DNA of 64,000 nt from Micrasema longulum (Eukaryota; Arthropoda; Insecta; Trichoptera; Brachycentridae): contig JAGVSM010001410.1 of assembly GCA_022494885.1 (NCBI GenBank), forward strand, positions 62,001 to 126,000, given 5' to 3'. Of this stretch, positions 33,706 through 47,480 are shown piece after piece. Position numbers and translations under genes: made by a program. The notes beneath the pieces were generated by a model. The model had not been told where the DNA came from, did no database searches, and saw only the letters and a program-made list of their open reading frames with translations. Position 1 is the stretch's first letter. Each line of letters begins with the position of its first letter.

Positions 33706-34285
33706 TATTGAAGACTTTTCGACCTATAACGTACGAGTACAAGGGCGTTATTGTTAGCAAACTGTTTGCTGCTAAATTATTCAAACTATAATTATCGGAT
33801 GAAATAGGTAATAAACATATACACATTTAAAAAAATAATTTATACTAGTTTTAGTTTAGAGTAAGGGGAACCATATTTGAAATAAATTGTAGGATGTTTA
33901 TGTTAATTTGCCCACGACAGCGTTTAACTACCGCCCGTGGTCATATTAAAGAGCTGAGTAGCTTCTGGTTTGATGTAAGAAAGTATTATAGGACAACATA
34001 GAATTATAAAGGCTTATTACTTATTACAAAGCGTAATAGGTGGTTTAGCTTATAATGTATAAATATAACGAAGGTGAAAAATGTACTTCGTTGATAAAAT
34101 AGGCGGATGTTACATTAAAAAATATCCTTTTATCAATTCTCGTATTTAGAATACGTTATTTGAAATTATCACGGAACATTTTTCGTTATTTGGAAAATAA
34201 AAGTCTGCTTTTGTTTCGTTTAATTATTATTGATTTATTTACGCCCATGGAATTTTGCATAGATATACATAGGTATATATTATGT
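33706..34285. other. AT-rich, no gene seen
   Basis: Nothing recognised. Confidence 0.35.
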
Positions 34286-34412
34286 CAAAAGCAGACACAA
34301 CCGAAGGGCATGCATGAATATGGAAGAAGCTAGGGATGTGTCAGGATAGACGTGTGCGTCGGTTCCTATTCTCAGGCTACACCTACGGGTAAATGGCATG
34401 GTGGTAGTTGAG
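34286..34412 (+). mobile_element. TAG-tailed LINE, 3' end fragment
   Basis: gtcaaaagcagacacaaccg and gaagctagggatgtgtcagg match the last 130 bp of the copies at 8.7-9.5 and 43.0-43.6 kb. Confidence 0.65.
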
Positions 34413-34627
34413 TAATAATAAATAACAAACTACAAGGTACATATAAATATTACATGTATCTTATAAATACATATGTCTAATAATCTGTAGTTATTCTTAT
34501 ACACGAGAAAAATAATATGAAGAACACAATTTGAGCAAGTTTTTTAACATTCAACAAATATAAATATAACTATGATCATTTTATAGTATTTTTTTATTGT
34601 ACAAAGTAGGTAATCTTTTCCATATGT

Positions 34628-34860
34628 ATCGTCCATGCGCTCTGTAGCTGCAAGACGTACTGGGATATTTGTTTATTGTACAGAGCCTTTGAGGTAATTT
34701 TCGTGAAAATGTTTAATAAATTATCCAACCATATATATATTTATAAAGTTAAGTTTTATACATATTCTTTAGCTGCAAGACGTGCTGGGATATTTATTTA
34801 TTGTTGAGCGCACTTGAGGTGATTTTCACAAAAATGGCGCTATATAAATTGTCCAACTAT
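34628..34860. repeat. two-unit tandem of a 125-bp repeat
   Basis: Two units of agctgcaagacgt(a/g)ctggg ... gaggt(g/a)attttc(a)c ... taaattgtccaac, about 130 bp apart. The same unit pair occurs at 19750-19980. Confidence 0.55.
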
Positions 34861-34904
34861 AAATATTAAAATAAGTTTTAAAAATATTATACAATCATCA
34901 TTTT

Positions 34905-35158
34905 CCTTTCCGCACCTAATGGTGCATAGGACACTGCACTGGTACACCAAACGCAGCGAATCTTGATCATTTTTTGTTACATGAAGGTAAGATGATCAGT
35001 CTTACGCTTCAGGTACCAGTCTAGAGAGTTTTAAATCTCCTAGTGTAATAACACCCTTTTAAATATTATTTCATATCAACCATGCCGGGAATCGAACTCG
35101 AGACCCCTTGCATGGTAGGCAAATGCGCTGACCACTACACCACGAGGCCGACATATTA
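34905..35158 (-). mobile_element. tRNA-derived SINE family S1
   Basis: Head on the minus strand: GGCCTCGTGGTGTAGTGGTC (box A) and GAGTTCGATTCCCGGC (box B). The body runs to gcacctaatggtgcatagga at the left. Further copies: 47922-48190, 54345-54545, 58790-58995 and 62575-62775, sharing the core run gatcagtcttacgcttcagg. Confidence 0.8.
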
Positions 35159-35159
35159 T

Positions 35160-36485
35160 ACAAAGTGGGTGCTTTTTTTATACCGTTCCAAAACAAGTTA
35201 CGAAATTCCTAGGAATCATTTTTTAAAACATTAAATATTTTTTGGGGAACGTCATACATTAAAAATAAATTATTGTTCGTCTCAAGTCACATTTTTTTCC
35301 CGATGCACGCACTGCAATAATTTTGTCAGTAGTGATAATTAACTAAATAGTTTTATTAACATAAGGGTACACGCAGATACATGTACGAAGATAATGCAAA
35401 TATTTTGCTATATTTTGATTAATTTATTTAACAGATATTTTATTAAAATTAACGTTGTTACGTAAATTTATAAAACGTGCGAACGGCTCGTTTCATGAAA
35501 ACAACGTTTTTTTAAATTATAAAACAATTATCAATGTCTTTCTGCTCATCTTTGCCGGCTTAAAAATGCAGTTCATTTGTTTACATTTGATCGGAATGCG
35601 TTCAGTTCGATAAACTTGAAAACTTCGCATACTTCCCACGCCTTTGCCAAATATCCCTTATTGTTACGAATTCTCCCACGATATTATCGGTCCTGCGTCG
35701 TGAAACAGGTGTTATGTACTTATTAAATTCACACGGAATTTTAATTTAAGATACACAGGTAAAACATTAATATTAAATAAAATACAATGAGAAAAAAATT
35801 AATATACAAACGTTTAGTTCATGAGTACAAACGAAAATAATTAGATTAATTTAACGATTTAATCTCTACAACTTTTCGATTCCACGTCTTACAACGCGTT
35901 TTTTGTCATTACTTTGAATACATTAACAAGCTTATAGTACCAACAACTATTTTTTTTATTGATCACTAAGAATTCAATGAGTTATAATAGTACAGATCTG
36001 TCATTTCTTTCAAACTGATAATAAGCAATTAAGAGATTATTATTTAAAACATAAACTGATTGAGATATTTTTTTTCAGTAGTTTTTTAAGGTGAAAAACT
36101 GTTACGAAACGTTTTTAAATAAGGCGAAAAAATGCTAAGAAATGTTTAAATAAATGTTAAGTAGAGAATAAAGACAAAAAAATATTACTTTAAGAAATTG
36201 TGTATTTGAACGAATATAATATAAACTCATAACTGTTAACTTTAATAAACTTTCGTATTCCACATAGACCAACAAGACTTAATTTTTTGTTTTACAGTCA
36301 TCATCATGGTACTAATTATTCATTGAATTCGCCGATTATTCGCATGCAGCGACTTGCATATCAATACAGTGATGATTTAAATTTATTTTATACCACGCCG
36401 CTGATGATCAAGTCCTGTGTTTTTAAAAAGAATTAACAATTTAAAATTCAAATAATGATTAGTTCTTCACCTTTGCTTTAACTCT
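35160..36485. other. AT-rich, no gene seen
   Basis: Nothing recognised. Confidence 0.35.
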
Positions 36486-36489
36486 TTAC

Positions 36490-36850
36490 TCTTGTGTGTA
36501 TAATTGTTTTCAAAGTTTATTATTGGTTAATATTAATATTTATATAAACCATGAAGTAAACTTTTTAACTTTCCGTTTAAAGCACTTTCTTTTTTTTTTC
36601 TTCTCTTCCTCTTTTTTAAAAACAGCTATTTTTTTATTTAACTTTTTTTTTATAAAGGTAAATATTTATATATATATCTGTTACAGATGTAATATTTCTT
36701 TTTTATATATAAATACTGATTACCATTGTGTACTTTTCTCGATGTTTTTGTTCTTTTTTAATATAATGTCATTTTTTGTTGTATTTTTTTTTCACTGGTG
36801 CTATTGTAATTTTGTAAAAGGTTCATGGAACCGAAAATAAATAAATAAAA
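36490..36850 (+). mobile_element. probable LINE 3' UTR, T-rich
   Basis: Strongly T-rich plus strand ending gttcatggaaccgaaaataa then ataaataaa, as at other LINE ends here (for example 40.96 kb). The 114-codon frame over it (Phe/Leu/Ile only) is a composition artefact. Confidence 0.35.
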
Positions 36851-38239
36851 CGTTAAATAACCAAAACACAGTATTTTAAACTTTGAGTAATAATACTCCA
36901 CTGGCAAATAGAGTTGCAAATGCGGACAAAAAAACGTTATATGATTATTAACCACTTAGTTAGCTACAATTTACAGGAATACAACGGGCGCATTTGTTGT
37001 TTAACTAAAAACCAAAAATTATTAACACTTTTGTTCAATGCTGTAGAGCTAAAGGACTTCTCTAGATAATTATTGCTCTGAGGTTTTTAAACTAAAAAAC
37101 TACTTACAGAAAAAGGGTTTAACTTGATTTTTAGTTAACGATTGTCCGTGTCCTGCAAAAATACAACACTTTAAGTACTGTGTTCAATTTTAAATCAACA
37201 ATAAAAGTCAATGGAGAAAAACGATTCTAAGAATCATCATGACTTATCACAATCACGTTTTTCCAATTTCGGGTACCGCGAGGAATGAAGAAAATGTGTG
37301 AAAATAGTTAGAATGTTGGGTTTAATAGTCTAGGCTCCTAAAATAAGAGTAAAGCAATCTCAATGAAGGTTCCTCACGTACTGGAAACGTGACCGGTGAC
37401 CAGGGAAGCATAATAATCGACGGATGGATGAATGACTTGTAAAAATACAGTTCCAAAAACTTCTCCCGAGATGTAGGTGAGACTAACAAATAATTCTAAC
37501 GAGTCATTAATGAGACGCATTCCGATTTGTATAACAGCTTCTGTGAAGGAGCTAATAAAGGTCTCTGAAATGCAACGAACATAAAATGGACACGGAGACC
37601 ATTAGTATTAGTACAGAGGAGTATAATTCCATCACTGGTAGGAAGATGTGGGTTTGATGGACATAAAAGCGTCGGTAATGTAAGACATACTTTTATAACG
37701 GAACATTAATCAAATTAAATATTATAATAGGCATTAAGCGTTTCATTGGCTACACTTATTTGAACCCTTATTTTTTTATATGTAAATTAATTCGAACATT
37801 TGTATACATAAAAAAATAAATGCATAGAGGTTTCATAACACCACATAACAAGCTAAACATAAAAATACCTAGGTACTAAAATATAGATGGCGCTCCAACA
37901 CGCTTGTGAATGGTTTCTCATTTAATAACATATATACAAAAATCAAAAAAATGTTACCTGTGTCGATATTCGCTAGTAAGCGGAATTGGGAATGTTGTAG
38001 TACGTAAAGTGGCCACTTAACCCAGCCAATGACAGGTCATAAGCCCTGTAAACGCTCGAATATCCATAATCCTGAATTTGAAAAAATTCTACCTCATCTC
38101 TGTAGGGATATTAATAAAAAAAACTAAAATATTTAACTAAAAGCCGTTTCTTTCAGAAAGGTAAGTCTATAATTATAGTCAAAACTTATTTTCACTCAAT
38201 ACAGCTATAAATCTGATCAAAAAAAATCGTAAGATTTTG
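36851..38239. other. no gene seen; R1 repeat fragment near 38.0 kb
   Basis: 37990-38060 carries aaagtggccacttaacccag ... gacaggtcataagccctgta, part of repeat R1. Otherwise nothing recognised. Confidence 0.4.
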
Positions 38240-38735
38240 TCATTTTAAAAAAACCGTTTTTTTTTAAATCGCACAATCAAAAAAATATGTAAATAAACAC
38301 TATTTTCATTTTTATTCTTAGAGGTGGGGGTCAGTGCTATGTGAGCTCCTGACGTCACTGCCACCAAAGAAAAAATATTATCAGAATAGTTCTCGCCCTC
38401 CAAGCCCAGGTATATAAAGAGCCTGGCTTCTGTGTGGAAGGTGAGAGTATACATTTTTCTGAATCTCACCTTCCAAGCTCGAATCTTTAACATCCTCAGG
38501 TATATCCTTAATATATATAATCGTTACCAGTAGTCCCTCGAGGATGAGGCTCCTTTTATGATGTAAAGCATCAGATCCACATAAAATGCGGATAGGTGTT
38601 TCCTCATCTGCACTGCAGAACCTACATCTAGAAGCTTTGGAAAGGTTCATTATAGCAAGGTGTTTGTTCAATATGCAGGGCCCTGTACGGGCTCTTGTGA
38701 TAACCCTCACTTGATTTCGGACTTATTAGGTCAAA
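38240..38735 (-). mobile_element. LINE C-terminal remnant with zinc-knuckle-like motif
   Basis: The frame at 38710-38381 reads RVITRARTGPCILNKHLAIM, then CRFCSADEETPIRILCGSDA, LHHKRSLIL. It is like the end of RNase-H-bearing insect LINEs (CxxC..EETPxHILC). Two short ORFs overlap through a frameshift. Confidence 0.65.
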
Positions 38736-38954
38736 AGCAAAACATTGCGAGTACCCTTTTATGAAATTTACACTATATAAAAACAATAATTTTCTAAGGG
38801 CTTTCTAATAAAAAATATACTCGAAAGTTTTATGTGACTAAAATATATTTAGTTTTAGACCAGCAGATTACGCCTGAGATTAAATTTAAGTACCTTGGAA
38901 CTCACATGAAAACATAATTAAGAAAGAAAAAACTTATGTCGAAATTGAATCGGA

Positions 38955-39075
38955 TTTTGGTACCGTGGCTACTGTTGCGGACTCGCGGATCAGAGGTCTG
39001 AGGTTCAAACCCCACTCTACCTCAACTTGATTTCCATTTTCTAACTAGTTATTTACAGCTCGTTGAAAATGGCTC
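38955..39075 (+). mobile_element. tRNA-derived SINE family S2
   Basis: Head GTACCGTGGCTACTGTTGCG with box B GAGGTTCAAACCCC, then the body run actagttatttacagctcgt and tgaaaatggctcc. The same body is found reversed at 56478-56630. Confidence 0.6.
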
Positions 39076-42000
39076 CAAATTTTTAAAATATTTTGGTAAT
39101 ATAATATAATAAGAACGCAAACGTTACCGTTTTTTTTAAACGTAAATTTGTGGTCTTATATTCTAGGCAAAATTATGGCTTCAATATATTTTTAAAAAGA
39201 TACTGTAATAAGAAGTAATTAGGTCAATTTCAAAAGCAATTTTTGTCTGTAACATTTCATAACTTTAACTAAGAAAAATACTAGCCATGTTTAATTCTTA
39301 CCTATTTGTATTTTTACATGTAATATTTGTATTTTTGTTTATCAAGAAGTGTATTTCACACACACGAACGGCAAATTAATTTTATGGTGACTTAATAATA
39401 AATATAGAGAATGTACGAATTGAATATAAAGTTGTAATCGAGATGTGAAATTCTCGATAAAAAATTCAGTTTAATTAATTTCCTCGCTCATATTAAACGA
39501 GACATCGTATCTTGTATGAGATACGAAAATGTTGGCAATGACGCGTCCTTCAAAATGCTTTTATATAATTGAAAGTCTGTAATAAAACATATGCAAAATG
39601 ACAGTGGAATAATTGCCTTATTCGTCGAAAGTACCTAAGTTTTTCTGTACAGGTTCTCGGCTATTAACTCGATGGTTTTACTCTCGAATAAATCTTTGGA
39701 AGCAATATTCAGACCGGCAATTAAAACTTATACTCAAACTTGCAATATCTCACGATATATTTTTTTTATAAATTCTGGTTCTTTCGCAATAAATTTGCCT
39801 ACGTGAATATGCTGTGAGCGGCTACCAAAAATAATATGCTACGAATTTTAAATCCTCCATATCCTCTCAGTGGCCGTTAAAATTTAAACTAAATTACTGA
39901 AATTTTCGGCAAGTAATTATGAATGTTACATAGTGCTACACGGAGTCAACCTTTAATATCTAGTAAATTATTTATTTGACTTAATATTGTATCTATTTTA
40001 ACTGTCAAATATATTCTTGTTCTTTTTATTACATATACATTTTTCTTAATGTTTTGTTATTTATATTTGTTTTTATTTTCTTATTATTATTGGTATTTAT
40101 ATTTATGTTTCAGTTTTTTATGATTAAAGGTATGTTTTCTAATTTGTATTTATGCTTCAATTTTTATTATCATCGGAATGTTTTCTAAAAACTTAAACAT
40201 TATTAATTTTTTGGATATTGTTATAATTATTCAAATTGTTTAAGTATAATGTAATTTTTCGTGAATGTCGTAACTTTTGATATATATTTTCGTTTTTTAG
40301 TACAAATTATTGACCAGATTGTTTTTTGGTTGGCTGGAATATATTGCTTTTAGTAATAAGTTCGCCAAAGTACTTGTTTTTTGCACTTGAAGTTTTAAAT
40401 CAAAATTAAAAAATAAAACTTTAAAATGAACAACTTTAAATTATTAAATTATCAAATTTCTCTACTGAAATTTGTATTACTGCTAAAATCGCTATATTGT
40501 ACGAGTATATGTATATAAAATCAATATATTACTGGTTTTACAATACTGTGTCATTAATTTAAAAGATGTTTTTTAAATTGACTTAAATGTATTGTCTTAT
40601 ATTATTTCATTTGATTCTTCTTATCATTTCTTTGATTCCCAAAAATATGTAAGTGTATATTTATGTTTTTCCTTTTAGAAAATGTTTTTTTTTTTTATGA
40701 GCACGTTTTTCATTCTTTATTTTAATTACTTTTACTTACTTTTTCCATTTGAAAATACTAACTACAAACTTTAAAAAACTTTTTTACTTTGATTTAAATT
40801 TTTAAACAACTTCCATTTATGTTTTTTTTTCCTTCTCTTTTTTGAACTTTCATTGATAACCTGACATAAAATTATTATATAATATGGAAACTTCACTGGT
40901 CCATTAGAGTTAAGTCTAACTGTGCAAAATATAAAACTATGTAACCGTACTGTATGTTTCCTGAATAAATTAAAAAAAAAAATTTAAAAAAATATAAGGA
41001 CAGATTAGATAGATTATCTTTTACACAGTAACAAGTAAAGAGAACCAGAACCAGAAAGAACTGTTTCCAAATAAACTTGAAAATTTTGCTTGGGGAAAAT
41101 TTAATTAATTTATCATTACACGTTTGGTATAAAAATGTTGAATTGTACCTAGGTTATCATGTATTTATTTTCTTGTTGAATATTTTAATACACATTTAAT
41201 AAAGCAGTATTTATTCATGAGTGTAAACTACTCTAAATATTGACAAATATGATGAATAAAAATGAATTGAATTAAAATAATGTGATCTAAGGTTTTAATC
41301 TGAGGAGGTAATGTGGATGTGAAAAATACATATGTGTCAATAATGCCGTTACTTTTACCAATCTAGAGCGTTTTAACACGGTGAGAAACTTTTAAACTGA
41401 CTTATTATATAACCAATGCAGCCACCGCAAAGCCGTGAATCAAAATTATGTTTCCAATATGCAAATCTTCTCATCAAAGAACAACGTCTCCAATATAAGT
41501 CAAAAACCTGAGAACGTTTAACTTTATTAATCGGAGTCATGTGAAATTCGTTTATGAAATCATTTAATCAAATTAAAAAACACAGAATTCGAGATACAGT
41601 CTTGTTTTCATGGTAGTTATTAATTGATTATAATGAGTTATCCAAAAACCTTGTTTTTAAGCCCGTGTAACTATTTTAAAACGGAAATCGAAAATTGGTG
41701 TTTATAAAGGTATTATTAAATTGAGTTACTCAAGGTACGTTTAACTTGGACGATATTATAAAATAACGGATATGATAACTAAATTCATAATATATTAAAA
41801 CGTTTGTTTGGTGGTACCGCCAAGAGCCAATCTTTTAAAAAATAAATTGAACATTTTCACGTTTTATTATTAAATATATATTGTGCAATAAAACAAGAGT
41901 AATTATTAAGTAAAAGCAAGGGAAGACTATAACAATGCTTAAGGGGAAGAATTATGTTAGTGAGAAGACCCATTTTTCTAGTCTGCGCGAGCAGTTTTAT

Positions 42001-42985
42001 TTTAAAACCTGGCTTCTCCAGGTAATGTATTTATTTATTTATTTTGTTGGGATTTCTTTGTTTACTGCAAAACTGTTCTGAAAATCTGCAAAATTTTCGG
42101 ATTTTTAAAAGTTTTTCACGTATTACGCAGGTAGTACAACTTTTTTTTGCTTGCAAAACGTAATTTCACGCTCCCCTAATTGGTCCAAACAACATACCAA
42201 AAATGCAGCTTTACATCGCGTTTTGCGATTTTAATGTAGAATTTGACTGGCCTATTATTCAAACAAAAGAGAAAAATTAAAAGCTTTGGCGTCGTTTTTA
42301 TACAGAAAAGACACAATCAGCAGTTACATCTTTGAAATTCGAAAGGTTTATAAAAATTAGAATATTTCATTTGAGTTCGCACGTAGAACAGCGAGTACCG
42401 CAATAAACCTATGGGGAGGAGTGACTTAAAATTTCTTCTGAGGTCAAGCATGTTGTTTTTTCTTCAGAATAGCTCCGTCGTTTCTCCGAGCCTTTGTTTA
42501 GAGTTTCTTCCTTTGTCTGTAGAGGAGAATGGAGTCCACGCCCACATTCTGTACCCCGAGACAATCACTGGAAACAGGTGAATGTATGCAAGAATTCAGA
42601 GCCATGTGACTGCAGAGATCATTATTATAATAGCGAGTTTACTATAATATCATGTTTATGAGGGCATCACGCGAATGCGAATTAAGAAGTTATAGAAGGA
42701 AAACATTTTTTTTCTAAAACATTAATCATTATTAATTTGTTTGTTTTATTTCTTTCCGCCCACAGGGCATTTATATTTACATATAATTATTAATAATAAT
42801 TTATAATAAATACATTTATATCCATTTCTTAAAGTGATACGTAATACATGAAAATGACAATGAAACTAATACGAGAGGCTAGTTTTTATATAAACGACTA
42901 ATACTGGCATAATGACACAATCCTTACATTGTTTAATATTTACCATTCTGAAGATGTCAATTTTGTTTTTATTCATTCATTTTAT
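39076..42985. other. 3.9-kb AT-rich stretch, mostly featureless
   Basis: 39960-40985 is T-rich and ends with an AATAAA and poly(A) at about 40964-40990, resembling a LINE or mRNA 3' UTR on the plus strand. No coding remnant identified. Confidence 0.4.
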
Positions 42986-42998
42986 TAAGGAAGTATGT

Positions 42999-43618
42999 CC
43001 TTCAAGAGATAGAAGAATAGAAAAAAATGCTGAAAGGAGAGTGAATGCAGGCAACGAAATGAACGGAGCACCAAGCCCAGTAATTGCTAATAAAAATATG
43101 TCAATCGAAGCTAAACTGGCAGTGCACATCGGAGTTTTAGTCCCAACATTGATGTATGGAAGTGAAACATGGAACTGGCAGAGGAAGGATGAAAGCCGAG
43201 TGAACGCGGTTGAAATGCGATTTCTTAGACGAATGTGTGGAAAATCAATGTATGACAGGATTACGAATGATTAAATCAGGCGAGAGTGTAAATCTGAGAC
43301 AAGAATAATTGACAAGATTAAGAAAGGGTCTCTGAGATGGTTTGGTCACGTAGAACGAATGGACGCCGAAACAAGTATATATGGTGAAAATGAACGGTAA
43401 TATAAGACGAGGACGACCAAGGAAGACGCGGCATTATCAGATAAACCAAAATCTTAAGTCTGGTCATGTCAAAAGCAGACAGAACCGAAGGGCATATATG
43501 ACAAGATGTATAAATGTGGAAGAAGCTAGGAATGTACGCCAGGATAGACGTGTGTGGCGGTCCATTCTCTCTGCCTACCTCAATGGGGAAATGGCGTGAT
43601 GGTAGTAGTAGTAGTAGT
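42999..43618 (+). mobile_element. TAG-tailed LINE, second large copy
   Basis: Closely matches 8927-9510 of the first copy (NMSIEAKLAVHIGVLVPTLM, YGSETWNWQRKDESRVNAVE). It is broken by an in-frame TAA at 43272-43274 and a small deletion near 43370. The 3' part is 43381-43599. Ends in (TAG)n at 43602-43618. Confidence 0.85.
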
Positions 43619-44065
43619 ATTTTATTTAATCATTTTTTTACATTTTAAACAATAATGAATAATATAAATAATGTAACATCTCTGAGGTTACCCGTGCCGA
43701 GGACACTTAACAATAAACTTTATTTATTTTTTTACATGTGAGAATATACAAAGAAGACTTAATATACAAAGATAAATTACAAAATAATTAGAGTTTTAAA
43801 TACTATGTATTTATGTTTATATTTCGTTTCAGTTAAAACTATTTTATTAAACGTACAATAAGAGAGCAAAAACATAACAAACTCTACGTTTGTGTAGAGG
43901 TGATTCTATATTGGTTTGGGCGAATGAAACAATCCACTTTACTTCTACCCACCTCCCCTATCCATTTTTTTATAGCCTTTTTAACAATTTCTCGTTACTA
44001 AGTCTTTAAAAGTTAATTGCATAATACTCAAAATCCCTTTGTCCGAAAGTGGTATTTGTTTAGAT
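43619..44065 (-). mobile_element. LINE 3' fragment, family E, second copy
   Basis: About 450 bp matching 28845-29335 (ggttacccgtgccgaggaca; tattggtttgggcgaatga; aaatccctttgtccgaaagt). It abuts the TAG tail of the preceding LINE, so two LINE 3' ends meet tail to tail. Confidence 0.65.
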
Positions 44066-44254
44066 GGTGAAAGCGCTAATTAATGAAATAAATAAGATTA
44101 ACGGATTGTCGAATTTTTTCACAGCGATAGTTGGAGGACCGGCAATCGATACAAGCTAGACGACAAAACTAATTTTTCCCTAATACCATGTGAGTGAAGC
44201 CGCGGGTAAATTAGTTTTTATTTCATTGTGTTAATGTTTGATTGAAATTCTTTT

Positions 44255-44590
44255 TCAATAGAGAAATATCACATACTACGTATACCGATAAAAATATATG
44301 AAATAGACTTAGATTTTTTTTTTTTTCCAAATTAATATTATTATTGAGGAATGACTGTTTTTTTTTACACATAACTTTAAAAAATTATACTTTGAAAAAG
44401 ATGCCCCTTCAAAACCGCGACATTTTGTCCTTTATAATTGTGACGATAAGATTCGTGACGGTGTTCTATTTAAATTGAAACGGTCACAAACATAAAAGTT
44501 TAACCGAATCGGACCGAACCGAATAGGGGCGTGGCCAATGCAATGGACCATTTTCACGGGAATTAAACATTTACACTATTTTATTTAAAC
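44255..44590 (+). mobile_element. TIR element family M4, copy 2
   Basis: Starts agagaaatatcacatactac and carries ggggcgtggccaatgcaatg near its right part. The right terminal repeat seems lost, replaced by the LINE fragment that follows. Confidence 0.6.
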
Positions 44591-44785
44591 CCGCGGGCTC
44601 TCTCCGTCCTAGAAGGCCGTGGATGACGATCTTTCGACTTTATTCGGCGGAACTAAGGGGCGCTGGATTGACGCGGGAGGAGGCGAAAGTACTGGCTGGC
44701 GATAGGGTCTCTTGGAGGCAACTGGTGATGTCCACATGCTCCACTTAGGAGCGGATGTGGAAAAAAAGAAGAAGAGAAGAATTTC
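44590..44785 (+). mobile_element. LINE RT-tail remnant
   Basis: The frame reads GLTREEAKVLAGDRVSWRQ then LVMSTCST and a stop. This is the LT-x-EEA-x-x-x-A-x-DR-x-x-WR pattern seen at the end of insect LINE polyproteins, in an unusually GC-rich context. Confidence 0.55.
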
Positions 44786-44879
44786 ATAGACCCTTATTGA
44801 TTTGAAATTATAAAAAAAGACATATTTTCCTATTGCCTATTTTCCTATTGTATGTTAATTCCCATGAAAGTAGAGTATT

Positions 44880-44990
44880 GGAAATGTTTTTAACTATTAC
44901 TTTATTTATTTATATATTTAAACCCAATAAATTGTATACATGGACAATGTCCGTAAATGAATAAACAAATAAATTATCATTAATTTCATA
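44880..44990 (+). mobile_element. LINE 3' end fragment
   Basis: atggacaatgtccgtaaatg followed by aataaacaaataaa matches, in opposite orientation, the 3' end of the Jockey-like copy at 26536-27440. Confidence 0.5.
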
Positions 44991-47480
44991 AATTGCACAT
45001 TTAATCAAACTATGAAAGGTTTCATTTCTCTGGGAGATATTTGTATGTTGCACTTGATCTCGAATTGTTCTGGGGCGGTATCCCGGCAAATACTGGATAA
45101 ATTATTGAGTGCAGATAGGTGAGGATTTCAATAAATACGTATCTACTTCCTTCGAACCTCGGCCAATAACGAGTAACGAGGGATCGAATCCGCGTTCAAA
45201 CAATAAGCGAAGATTGCATCTCTCTGCGTGCCTCTATAGGTAACTCTAACAAAGAACTAGCTAAAGATAATGGAGGATGGGCATTTTCAATAGGAAACTG
45301 TACCTAGTATTGATAATCAGCTACTTCCTATGGGGGGCGTGGTGATTTATATTACCCTCTAGTATAAATCCCACAATATTAATATATTTGAGAACTCGTG
45401 AAATTTAAAATTCTGTAAGAGACAAAGGCAAAGTAAAATAAAGTTCTTCTTTAAAATTATTTTAATTTTTATTTCGCGTTAAATTAGTACAAACATTATA
45501 AAGTATGAATGTCCTAATAATAACTGAAATCGAATTATCATTCAACTATGTATATATTTATCATCGATATTTCTAAATTATTCATAATTGAAACATAGAT
45601 TTCATCAAAAAAATAGTAGGTAACGAAGCGATGAAAAATTTTAAGCTTTTTTTCTAATTTGGGAAGAACCAGTAGAGTTGCTTATAAAAGTTTGTGCAAA
45701 ATCACCTACAACACAACCACTGAACCTCACACTAACCACCCCAGCAGCGCATTATCATATCAAACCATGAAACTTTAAATAAATTTACCGTATTACAGTA
45801 GAGAGAAAAAAAAAATGTTTCAATTAAAATTTATGCACAAAAAACAAACTACATTAAGTCCAACTGAATTGCATTCATGCATTTTTTCAAAATGTATATT
45901 TTTATTATATAAACTTAATATTTATTTTACATGTACCTATGTAGAATAGTTTCATTGCTTATGTGATTGTTTAATGTAATTGATATATATATAACATTTC
46001 TGTATTAAGCTGAATGATTTTCCAGTAAATAAAACGAAACAAAATACCTAATTTTCCCTCTCATAATAATTGAAGAGATGAGTGGATGAAAGCGTTATGT
46101 CGCAAATTTTAAAAAATGTACTTTTTTACAAAAAATAAGATTTTACGTACACACTGAGCCAACTAAACAAAACAAATTTTCTGCTACATCAAAAAGTAGC
46201 AGAAAATCGGTTTGAAGAGTGAATGAAGGTGTTTTTTTATCAATAATTACATAGGGGTTCAACACTTTAACCACAGATATCTCTGTTTTTTGTTTTTGTC
46301 ACATAACGCCATTATCCATTCATATCTTCAATTATTGAAACTTTTTCTCACAGCAATTCAAATTTCCGTCGATAATATTCTTACGTACCTACCTATTTCT
46401 CTTGTACGTTTTTTTAAAAATACATTTATTTAAAAAAACAAATCGATTGTCCAAAATTTCTTCAGGATGGTAAAATTTTGTTTTGACAAACTAGATATTT
46501 TTTTGGGTAAAATCATTAGTTATTTCAGTGATTGTACACAAAATAAATACGCGGTGAAATTATATCACAAATCTATATCATTATTGTAGTTATTCGCAAT
46601 CTACATAAATAACTATACTTTATATGCAATCATATTTTGATTATTAACATGAGAACACTGGGTTTAGTAGATTCTAAAACAAAACACGATTTAACTGTTA
46701 AAAATCGATTAATTCAAAAGATAAATCGAAATCCTATCACTGGAATAGTCGCACGTAAAAATATAGTACTTCTATTGTTAATTTTTATACGCTAATTATA
46801 AATACATTCACACGTAAGTACAAAGTGTTTTCTTTGTAATAAACCAAGAGTACAATAAAACATTAAAATATTATATACAGGTATCCCGAACTAACGGAGT
46901 AAGTGTTTGAGATCCCTTTAAATCAAGCTCACAAAATGGCGTTGCGTACAAAATAATACATTTAATAAAGTATTTGCATCAATTTATTATACTCCGTAGA
47001 TGTTTTAATGGGATGCATTATTATTTTATTATCTAGGTGCATTTTAACGTAACGTCGAACTATATTATTGATGAACATTTAATCATTTTGCTAGTAAACT
47101 TGACTAGTAAGAAAGTAGTTTTATGCACCATTCATGTGCGTGGACCATAAAACTCAAATCAATGTAAAATAAATATTATCGTAACATTTAATAATAAAGT
47201 AATAGGAATAGTTGTTAATTTTATTTTAAAAAAAATGATGTTAAGTCTTGTGTGCCTATGATGTCACAGAAGTCTATTTAAAATACGACACTTGATATAC
47301 ATCTATATTTTTCTTTTATATAATGAAGTCGTAGGTATTTTTTATTTTTATACATTAAAAAAATAGATGACTAAGCATTATATGTTTTTTTTTTATTGTA
47401 ATTAAAAAAGGAAATAAAAAATATTTTTAAAAAACACAAAAATATTCCTTATTATTAAAGGGCAACCAAATAAATCATAG
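44991..47480. other. 2.5-kb AT-rich stretch, no gene seen
   Basis: Nothing recognised. Confidence 0.35.

Noticed and set aside
36496..36840. 114-codon ORF rich in Phe
   Set aside because: A translation of T-rich DNA, most likely a LINE 3' UTR.
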